The notes under the pieces were generated by a model. It worked only from the letters and a program-made list of their open reading frames with translations. It had not been told where the DNA came from and did no database searches. From contig JAADEP010000008.1 in NCBI GenBank assembly GCA_013153335.1, positions 1 through 12,264 on the forward strand: DNA of 12,264 nt, in the 5' to 3' direction. Of this stretch, positions 6,571-12,264 are shown one piece after another. Both the position numbers and the translations under genes were made by a program. Source of the stretch: Chloroflexota bacterium (lineage in GTDB: Bacteria; Chloroflexota; Anaerolineae; Anaerolineales; DRMV01). Every line of letters begins with the position of its first letter. The stretch's first letter is position 1.

Positions 6571-6600
6571 CTGTCAAACTTCGCGAGCGCGCAAAGACAA

Positions 6601-6609
6601 TGGTATAAT
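6601..6609 (+). promoter_or_regulatory. Extended -10 promoter of the ABC transporter operon
   Basis: TGGTATAAT is a perfect -10 hexamer (6604-6609) with the extended TGn element. No good -35 stands 16-18 bases upstream (6581-6586 is TCGCGA), which an extended -10 can tolerate. Transcription would begin at about 6616, so a start codon at 6612 is excluded and one at 6639 is favoured. Confidence 0.75.
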
Positions 6610-6627
6610 GAATGCCAACCTATTGCC

Positions 6628-6634
6628 GAGGTGG
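6628..6634 (+). promoter_or_regulatory. Shine-Dalgarno site deciding the first permease start
   Basis: GAGGTGG ends 4 bases before the ATG at 6639. The in-frame ATG at 6612 has no such site and overlaps the predicted transcription start. Confidence 0.7.
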
Positions 6635-6638
6635 ACGG

Positions 6639-7700
6639 ATGCGCTCGGTCTTGCTTTCGTTAACTGCCATCGCGTTGGCGCTTTTTATCGGTGCGTTGAT
6701 TTTGCTGGCGTCGGGCGTGTCGCCGTTGGTCGCGTATGGCGCGCTGCTGAAAGGCGCGTTCGGCGACGCCCAGGCCTTGCAGCGCACGCTCGAGAAAGCC
6801 ACCCCTTTGGTCTTCAGTGGCCTGGCGGTGGCTTTCGCGTTTAAAGCCAGCTTGTTCAACATTGGTGCTCAAGGGCAGCTGCTGCTCGGCGCGATTATCG
6901 CGGCCGCGGTGGGCTTTGGCGTTGAGGGCTTGCCGCCTTACATCCACGCACCGCTGGCTTTGTTGGCCGGGGCGACCGCAGGCGCGCTGTTCGCCGCGAT
7001 CCCCGGCGTGCTCAAGGTATACACGGGCGCGCATGAGGTCATCACGACCATTATGCTCAACTACATCGCGATCAACCTCACCGACTATTTGGCCGACGGC
7101 CCGTGGAAGGACCGTTCGCCCATGAACATCGTCGCGCGCACGCCCGCGATTTTGGAGTCAGCCCGTCTGCCCACCTGGGGCCCTATTCCCTCGGGGTTTG
7201 TGATTTCGGTGATCTTGGCCGGCGTGATTTATTGGCTGCTGTGGAAGACCACGTTCGGCTTTGAGATTCGCACGGTGGGGCAGAATCGTCACGCGGCTCG
7301 CTACGCGGGCATCTCGGTGGCCAAGGTCATGATCGCAACCATGGTCATCAGCGGCTTGCTCGCGGGGTTGGGCGGCGCGGTCGAGACCCAAGGGGTGGTT
7401 GGACGGTATCAGCCTGGTTTCAACGTGGGCTTGGGCTTTGAAGGTATCACCATCGCGCTGCTCGCCAAAACCCATCCCTTTGGCGTTGTGCCTGCCGCCC
7501 TTCTCGTCGGCGCGATGAAGGCCGGTTCCAGCCAAATGCAGTTTGCTGCTGATGTCGCCAAGGAAATCATCGATGTCATCCAAGCCCTTATGCTCTTCTT
7601 CATCTCGGCCGAGTTCTTATTGCGCCGAATGCTGCGTATGAAGGAAGAAGCGGGCGAAGAGAAGCTGGTCCTCAGTACCGGCTGGGGTAGCGGTGATTAG
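6639..7700 (+). CDS. ABC transporter permease 1, nucleoside/BMP type (YufP/NupP-like)
   Basis: 353 residues, close to the usual 350 for this family. The protein is almost wholly hydrophobic, with about 9-10 membrane segments. Family hallmarks are FNIGAQGQLLLG (73-84), HEVITTIMLNYIA (132-144), the cytoplasmic coupling loop RTVGQNRHAARYAGI (211-225) and GLGFEGITIALLAK (264-277). It belongs to the BPD_transp_2 permeases that pair with a BMP-family binding lipoprotein and import guanosine and other nucleosides, as in the B. subtilis nupNOPQ system. It forms the channel with the next permease. It is first in a three-gene operon, behind the TGGTATAAT promoter. Substrate identity is inferred from family only; simple sugars or purine-like compounds are alternatives. 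Confidence 0.9.
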   Translation: MRSVLLSLTAIALALFIGALILLASGVSPLVAYGALLKGAFGDAQALQRTLEKATPLVFSGLAVAFAFKASLFNIGAQGQLLLGAIIAAAVGFGVEGLPPYIHAPLALLAGATAGALFAAIPGVLKVYTGAHEVITTIMLNYIAINLTDYLADGPWKDRSPMNIVARTPAILESARLPTWGPIPSGFVISVILAGVIYWLLWKTTFGFEIRTVGQNRHAARYAGISVAKVMIATMVISGLLAGLGGAVETQGVVGRYQPGFNVGLGFEGITIALLAKTHPFGVVPAALLVGAMKAGSSQMQFAADVAKEIIDVIQALMLFFISAEFLLRRMLRMKEEAGEEKLVLSTGWGSGD

Positions 7701-7721
7701 TCCTCTTGTGGAGTGCAGCCC

Positions 7722-8723
7722 ATGAAGACCCCCTGGCGGACGTTCTTTCGACAGAACCGTGGCCGCATGATCGCCGCGGTGGCGTTGGTCCTGTTCGTCG
7801 CCTACGCTTACAACCGCAACGCGCAAATCACCGAAGCCGTTTTGGCCTCGAGCTTGCGGCAGTCTATCCCCCTGATTTTGGGCGCGTTGTGCGGTTTGAT
7901 CGGCGAACGGTCGGGCATCATCAACATCGGCATTGAAGGCCAAATGCTCATGGCCGCGTTCGTCTCGTTTTTGGTCAACGTCAAGACCGGCAGTTTGATT
8001 TTGGCCACCATCGCCGGCGTGCTCATGGGCGCGCTCATGGGTTGGGCCTTGGCCTTTATGTCGGTGACTTTGCGGATTGACCAAATCATCGGCGGCACGG
8101 TGCTCAACATGATCGCGTTTGGCCTGACCGGCTATTTCTATCAAGTCGGCCTGGCGACGAAAGGGAAGTTCCAGCCCATCGCCATCCCCTTGCTTTCCAA
8201 GATCCCCATCATCGGCCCGGTGTTCTTCCAGAACCCGCCGTTGACTTACCTTACCCTCGTCCTCATTTTTGTGGTGCACTTCTTCCTCTACTACACCCGC
8301 TGGGGTCTGCGCACCCGGGCAGTAGGGGAACACCCGCGCGCGGCCGACACCCTGGGCATTGACGTGTATCGCATGCGTTACATGAACGTCACCCTCGCAG
8401 GGATGTTGGCCGGTCTTGCGGGCGCGTACCTGACCCTCGAAGCTGTGGGTTCCTTTGAACGCATGATGACCAACGGGCGCGGGTTCGTCGCATTGGCCGT
8501 GATGATCTTCGGCAAATGGGACCCCTTGTCCGCGTGGGGCGCGGCTTTGCTCTTCGGCTTTGCGACCGCGCTGCAGACCCAGCTGCAGTTTATGGGCGCG
8601 TTGCAAATTCCGCACCAATTCATCGGCATGTTGCCGTATCTGCTGACCATCATCGTCTTGGCTGGCGTTGGTGGGCGCACGCGGCCGCCCGCGGCGGTGG
8701 GGCAGCCTTACGTCAAAGAATAG
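7722..8723 (+). CDS. ABC transporter permease 2, nucleoside/BMP type (YufQ/NupQ-like)
   Basis: 333 residues. The ATG at 7722 is preceded by GTGGAG (7708-7713) at 8 bases; a GTG at 7713 in frame overlaps that site and is rejected. Family motifs: GERSGIINIGIEGQMLM (61-77), coupling loop RAVGEHPRAADTLGIDVYRMRY region (199-220), and GRGFVALAVMIFGKW (252-266). The short polar C-terminus PPAAVGQPYVKE is typical of the second permease. It begins 21 bases after the first permease's stop, so the two are one transcript and probably a heterodimer in the membrane. No frameshift or missing segment is seen. Confidence 0.9.
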   Translation: MKTPWRTFFRQNRGRMIAAVALVLFVAYAYNRNAQITEAVLASSLRQSIPLILGALCGLIGERSGIINIGIEGQMLMAAFVSFLVNVKTGSLILATIAGVLMGALMGWALAFMSVTLRIDQIIGGTVLNMIAFGLTGYFYQVGLATKGKFQPIAIPLLSKIPIIGPVFFQNPPLTYLTLVLIFVVHFFLYYTRWGLRTRAVGEHPRAADTLGIDVYRMRYMNVTLAGMLAGLAGAYLTLEAVGSFERMMTNGRGFVALAVMIFGKWDPLSAWGAALLFGFATALQTQLQFMGALQIPHQFIGMLPYLLTIIVLAGVGGRTRPPAAVGQPYVKE

Positions 8724-8829
8724 CGCGGCCGGTTCGGTCTGGGCCGGTCACGGCTCGGCGCCACGCGTTTGGCCTTGGCGGCCTTGGGCGCGCGGCGCGG
8801 TTTGAGGCCTCGGCCTTCGGAGGAGTTGC

Positions 8830-10395
8830 ATGAGCGAATACGTCTTGGAAGCTCGTGGCATCACCAAGCGCTTTCCGGGTGGCGTGGTTGCGAATGACCA
8901 CGTGGATTTCAATCTGCGTCCGGGCGAGATCCACGCGCTCTTGGGCGAGAACGGCGCGGGCAAGACCACCCTCATGAACATCATCTATGGGCTCTACCAG
9001 CCCGACGAAGGGCAGATCTTCGTCGATGGTCGGCCCGTGGTGATTCGCAGCCCGCACGACGCCATCCGTTTGGGCATTGGTATGGTGCATCAGCACTTCA
9101 TGCTGGTGCCCGTGTTCACGGTTACCGAAAACATCATCCTCGGGGCCGAGGTGGTGCGTTTTGGGATTGTGCTTGATCTGCCCCGCGCGCGGCAGCAAGT
9201 GCTCGAGCTCTCACGGCGCTATGGCCTTGAGGTCGACCCCGATGCTTTGGTCGAGGACCTGCCCGTGGGTGTGCAGCAGCGGGTGGAGATCTTGAAGGCT
9301 CTCTACCGGGATGCGCGCATCCTCATTTTGGACGAACCTACCGCGGTGCTCACGCCGCAAGAGGTTGAAGAGCTCTTCGCGGTCATGCGGCAGCTGCGGG
9401 ACCGGGGCGTGTCCATCATCTTCATCACGCACAAGCTCAAAGAAGTGCTGGCCATCGCGGACCGTATTACCGTCATGCGGCGAGGTAAGGTGGTGGGCAC
9501 AACCACGCCCGATCAGGTGGATGAGCAAAAGCTGGCCGCGATGATGGTGGGCCGCGAAGTGGTGCTCGAGGTGCAAAAGACACCGGCCAAGCCGGGCCCG
9601 GTGGTGTTGGATATCCGGGACCTGCGGGTGGAGGAGAACGGCGTGCCGGTGGTCAAGGACGTGTCGCTGCAGGTGCGCGCGGGCGAGATTTTGGGCATCG
9701 CGGGGGTGCAGGGCAACGGGCAAACCGAGTTGGCCGAAGCCTTGACCGGCCTGCGGCGGCCGCAAAAGGGCACTTTGGTGCTTGACGGCAAATCCATGCC
9801 GTTCAACAACGCGCGCATCCTCATCGAGAACGGCCTGGGGCACATCCCCGAGGACCGGCAAAAGCACGGGCTGGTTTTGCCCTTTAGCATTGCCGACAAC
9901 CTGGTTCTGTGTACCTACTACAAGCCGCCTTTCGCGCGCGGATGGCAGCGGCAACCCCAAGCGATCCTCGAGAACGCGGAGCGGCTGATCGAACAATTTG
10001 ACATTCGTGCTGCCGGCCCCATGGTGCCGGTCGCAACCCTGTCGGGCGGCAATCAGCAAAAGGTCATTGTAGCCCGGGAGTTCAGCCGGCCCATTCGCTT
10101 TCTGTTGGCCAATCAGCCCACGCGCGGCCTCGACGTGGGTTCGATCGAATACATCCACCGCCGTATCGTGGAAATGCGCGACCAGGGCGTGGCCGTTCTG
10201 CTGATCTCCGCGGAACTTGACGAGATTATGTCGCTGTCGGACCGCATCGCGGTCATGTACGAAGGCGAAATCGTCGCGGTGTTCGACGCGGATAAAGTCG
10301 ACAAGGCCACTTTGGGCATGTATATGGCTGGCGCGCGGCGTCAAGGCGACGACGAGCTCGTGGCCGCGGGGGTCCGGACCCAGACGCGTGCTTGA
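8830..10395 (+). CDS. ABC transporter double ATPase, nucleoside/BMP type (YufO/NupO-like)
   Basis: 521 residues with two nucleotide-binding domains, the normal size. The start is set by GGAGGAG (8819-8825). Domain 1: Walker A GENGAGKT (39-46), Q-loop Q88, signature LPVGV (144-148, as LSVGMQQ in relatives), Walker B ILILDE (164-169), switch His201. Domain 2: Walker A GVQGNGQT (292-299), signature LSGGNQQ (404-410). Its Walker B reads FLLANQP, with Asn/Gln (428, 429) where Asp/Glu are needed, and the switch His is Ser/Ala. Domain 2 is thus probably catalytically silent, which is common in this family. It powers the two permeases upstream. A 106-base gap rich in GGCC repeats separates it from permease 2. 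The 3' end overlaps the convergent gene by 55 bp. No binding-protein gene is present nearby. Confidence 0.92.
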   Translation: MSEYVLEARGITKRFPGGVVANDHVDFNLRPGEIHALLGENGAGKTTLMNIIYGLYQPDEGQIFVDGRPVVIRSPHDAIRLGIGMVHQHFMLVPVFTVTENIILGAEVVRFGIVLDLPRARQQVLELSRRYGLEVDPDALVEDLPVGVQQRVEILKALYRDARILILDEPTAVLTPQEVEELFAVMRQLRDRGVSIIFITHKLKEVLAIADRITVMRRGKVVGTTTPDQVDEQKLAAMMVGREVVLEVQKTPAKPGPVVLDIRDLRVEENGVPVVKDVSLQVRAGEILGIAGVQGNGQTELAEALTGLRRPQKGTLVLDGKSMPFNNARILIENGLGHIPEDRQKHGLVLPFSIADNLVLCTYYKPPFARGWQRQPQAILENAERLIEQFDIRAAGPMVPVATLSGGNQQKVIVAREFSRPIRFLLANQPTRGLDVGSIEYIHRRIVEMRDQGVAVLLISAELDEIMSLSDRIAVMYEGEIVAVFDADKVDKATLGMYMAGARRQGDDELVAAGVRTQTRA

Positions 10396-11894
10396 CCATC
10401 CTCATAAACCAGAACCCAATCTGGGCTGCGCGCCAGGGCCTCGTGAATGGGGAACTCGCGCTCGAGCAGGATGAAGTTTACGTCCCAACGGTCGAGGATG
10501 GTCGACCAGTTCGGCTGACCGCGTACCACGTCCAGCCATTGGCTCAAAATTTCATCCCCATAAAGGTCGGTACGACCATCGACAAACACCGGGTATTCGG
10601 GCAGGTGCCAGAGCAGGTATCCGCCCCAATTGTAACTGTTGAACATGCGACCAGGTGGGCGGGTTTGGCGAATGTACGCGACCGCGCCCACAGGATAGGC
10701 TTCACGCAGGTAGGCCTCGAGCCGCGCGGGCTGGTGCGCCGCGGCCCATTTGGCCAGCCCCGCCAGCACCAGCAGCGCGACCAGGGCCCGATTCACCCAG
10801 ACCCGAACCGGCGGCGCGGCCCGAGGGCGGCGAGGCCCCCGCAGCAAAGTCCACCACGCGTGGGCCCAAGCCAGGGCCCGCGCGAGCGGACTGGCCAAGG
10901 CCATGGGTGCGACCAACGCAAACAAAGCCACGTTACGCACCGCTTGCAGCGCTAGCAGTCCGAAGCCAAACCACAGCAGGCTGTGTTCGGACGGCCAGCG
11001 TCGCCATCCTGCGAGGACTAGCAAGGGCAGCGCGAGCCACCAGGCCCAGAAAGGCCAGAGCGTGGGCTGGTCCCATGAGGGCGCTTGCCATTCCGCGATG
11101 TATTGCTGCAATGCACGAATGCCCACAGTTTGGAAGGGGTAGAGCCAGCGCGCGGGGCCGACGGGCGTGAGGCTGCCCATCCCCAAGAGCCCGAGGATGA
11201 GCCCGGCCCAAAACCGCACCCGGTGCCGCGGCTGTATCCCCCAAGGCAGGGTTCGTCCCGCGCGTGCGAGCTTCATTCGCACCAGGCTGCGCAACAGGTC
11301 AGGGACCGCGTACGCGAGCACGACCAACAAGCCTACGATGAACCCGCCGTGACTGTTGGCCCATACGAGCATCATGGCCAACAGCCAAAACGGCCATCCG
11401 GGCACGGGCTGACCCCGGCGGTCGCGTTCCAGCAAATAAAGGGTTATGGCTGTGAACAGAAAGGTCACCAGGTAAGGCCGCGCGGCCCAATAAATGGCCG
11501 AGGTCGCCGCGGCCCACACGAGCAAGCCCGCGCGCGCCAGGGGATGGAGCTGGCCCCGATGGGGTTGGGTCAGCGGCCAGATCCAAGCGAAGGTCGCTAC
11601 CACGAGCAGCGTGACCCCCAGGTCCAACAGGGCAATTCCACCGCCGCGATACAGGCCATACATCAGCACCTGTACCGGCGGCCCGGGTGGGTTCCAGGGA
11701 TGTCCGTAGCGTGTATAGGAGAAGGGGTCGGTCGCGGGCCAGGCTTTATGTTGCCAGACCCATTTTCCGGTGCGCAGGTGCCACCACGTATCTGGCCCCA
11801 GCGCGATGCGCGCGGCCATGAGTCCGATCGCGGCCAGGGCCATATCGCGCGCCAACGTGCGCAGCGCACGCGCTGCAGGGGGTTCACGGTGCAC
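10341..11894 (-). CDS. Polytopic membrane protein of the DTWWHLRTG type, glycosyltransferase-C-like
   Basis: 517 residues from a GTG at 11894, supported by GGAGGT (11905-11900) 5 bases before it. About 9-10 membrane segments fill residues 15-385; a soluble domain of about 125 residues ends the protein. Visible motifs: DTWWHLRTG (35-43) and DPFSYT (56-61) in the first loop, WANSHGGF (178-185), EWQAP (268-272), RNVALFALVAPM (320-331), NSYNWGGYLLW (419-429), VFVDGRTDLYG (436-446). I know this arrangement as a widespread bacterial envelope protein family of unassigned activity; the acidic first loop and fold resemble GT-C glycosyltransferases, but that is inference. It overlaps the upstream gene by 11 bp, so they are probably translationally coupled, and its last 55 bp overlap the ATPase gene on the other strand. 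The tail ATSSSSP is low complexity. Confidence 0.85.
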   Translation of the reverse strand: MHREPPAARALRTLARDMALAAIGLMAARIALGPDTWWHLRTGKWVWQHKAWPATDPFSYTRYGHPWNPPGPPVQVLMYGLYRGGGIALLDLGVTLLVVATFAWIWPLTQPHRGQLHPLARAGLLVWAAATSAIYWAARPYLVTFLFTAITLYLLERDRRGQPVPGWPFWLLAMMLVWANSHGGFIVGLLVVLAYAVPDLLRSLVRMKLARAGRTLPWGIQPRHRVRFWAGLILGLLGMGSLTPVGPARWLYPFQTVGIRALQQYIAEWQAPSWDQPTLWPFWAWWLALPLLVLAGWRRWPSEHSLLWFGFGLLALQAVRNVALFALVAPMALASPLARALAWAHAWWTLLRGPRRPRAAPPVRVWVNRALVALLVLAGLAKWAAAHQPARLEAYLREAYPVGAVAYIRQTRPPGRMFNSYNWGGYLLWHLPEYPVFVDGRTDLYGDEILSQWLDVVRGQPNWSTILDRWDVNFILLEREFPIHEALARSPDWVLVYEDGQARVWVRTPAATSSSSP

Positions 11895-12264
11895 AATCGA
11901 CCTCCGGCTTGGGACTCAAGCCCAGTTCCCACGGCATGATAGGCCGGCTGAGCGCGTAATAAACCCGAAACGAGCCCACCAGGGCTTCACGCCACTCGAT
12001 GCCCGCGGCGCGAAAGCCTTGGGTCAGGCGTTCATCTAGCGCGGGCGGGCCGTTGGTGACGTAGGCCACGCGCGGCGCGCGCAGCACTTGACACGTGTAA
12101 GCCGGGTATCGATCATAGCGCGGTGTATAACGCAGATCCGCATGATAAGGCAGGCGCGGAACGTAAATTAAACGCTCTTGACTGATGAATGTGAGCGGAT
12201 ATGCAACCCAGTAGTGGCTGAATCCATAACGTTCGTTATGTTCGAGCAGAAAGGCGCTGAGCAA
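11884..12264 (-). CDS. C-terminus of a membrane glycosyltransferase-like protein (5' end outside window)
   Basis: Only the last 126 residues are visible; the frame is open to base 12264 and the TTG there is most likely an internal Leu codon. The piece is soluble-looking: HNERYGFSHYWVAYPLTFIS near its start, then ERLIYVPRLPYH, RYDRYPAY, and a Val/Tyr-rich stretch ending in LSRPIMPWELGL. The pattern (a Tyr/Trp-Ala-Tyr motif followed by Leu-Thr-Phe-x-Ser-x-Glu-Arg and RYxxY) is what I expect of the extracytoplasmic tail of GT39/PMT-like glycosyltransferases in Chloroflexota, but the catalytic part lies outside. It overlaps the 517-residue gene by 11 bp, so the two form an operon, presumably for cell-surface glycan or glycoprotein. 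Confidence 0.65.
   Translation of the reverse strand: MLSAFLLEHNERYGFSHYWVAYPLTFISQERLIYVPRLPYHADLRYTPRYDRYPAYTCQVLRAPRVAYVTNGPPALDERLTQGFRAAGIEWREALVGSFRVYYALSRPIMPWELGLSPKPEVDCAP
11900..11905 (-). promoter_or_regulatory. Shine-Dalgarno site for the GTG start at 11894
   Basis: On the minus strand GGAGGT lies 5 bases before the GTG, inside the 3' end of the upstream gene. This supports an 11-bp overlap over the next in-frame ATG 17 codons in. Confidence 0.65.

Noticed and set aside
6549..6577. Minus-strand TTGACA (6577-6572) as a second lipoprotein promoter
   Set aside because: The best -10 at 17-18 bases is CTTAGT or TTAGTC, and the leader would be over 350 bases. The direct-repeat promoter is closer and better.
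6301..6638. Purine riboswitch before the nucleoside transporter
   Set aside because: The predicted leader is only about 23 bases, and no conserved purine aptamer loops or P1 pairing were found upstream.
7617..8618. Long antisense open frame (333 codons) across permease 2
   Set aside because: Composition is charged and low in hydrophobic structure, and it mirrors a clear permease gene. It is a shadow.
8724..8829. GGCCTTGG/GGCCGGT short repeats between permease 2 and the ATPase
   Set aside because: The copies are short and irregular. They fit local base composition; no hairpin with a T-run or promoter could be defined.
9211..10344. Long antisense open frame (377 codons) across the ATPase gene
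   Set aside because: The ATPase on the other strand has full family motifs; the antisense translation is rich in His, Arg and Gln with no fold or ribosome site, a usual shadow in G+C-rich genes.

Overview
The window is G+C-rich bacterial DNA, roughly two thirds G+C by eye. It fits a chromosome of the Chloroflexota (Anaerolineae or a close class). The reasons are a large BTAD/NB-ARC/TPR regulator, a Pro/Thr-linked lipoprotein of unknown family, a BMP-type nucleoside transporter cassette and polytopic envelope proteins of the DTWWHLRTG type. The taxon is an inference from gene style, not from a marker gene. I see no rRNA, tRNA, CRISPR array, transposase or phage gene.

Left part (1-4019): the 3' portion of a SARP/AfsR-like regulator (BTAD end, NB-ARC ATPase, about eight TPR-like helical hairpins) runs rightward. 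It converges, with a 10-bp gap, on a leftward gene for a two-helix membrane protein with a cytosolic helical tail. A divergent 280-bp spacer separates that gene from a rightward gene for a 76-residue membrane protein, which ends at two tandem intrinsic terminators.

Middle (4020-6638): a leftward gene encodes a 722-residue lipoprotein: lipobox, Pro/Thr linker, beta-rich domain with an acidic DVDLDGRG loop, then about six copies of a six-cysteine module built round C-x-W-D-x3-C-x-W-x-C. It has its own terminator. A 450-bp divergent spacer follows.

The three envelope genes appear to share one promoter design. Two heptamers (consensus YTGACG at the core) are separated by 4 bp (11-bp period), and the last heptamer lies exactly 9 bp upstream of a TAnnnn -10 box. 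All three copies obey this spacing. The design resembles published SARP-activated promoters, and a SARP-like regulator lies next door, so the left half reads as a possible undescribed regulator plus cell-surface system.

Right part (6639-10395): two permeases and a double ATPase of the guanosine/nucleoside (BMP/CUT2-like) ABC family lie behind a good extended -10 promoter. The substrate-binding lipoprotein is not in the window. The ATPase gene overlaps tail to tail by 55 bp with a leftward gene (10341-11894) for a polytopic envelope protein. That gene overlaps by 11 bp the end of another leftward gene, probably the C-terminus of a GT39-like membrane glycosyltransferase, which runs off the right edge.
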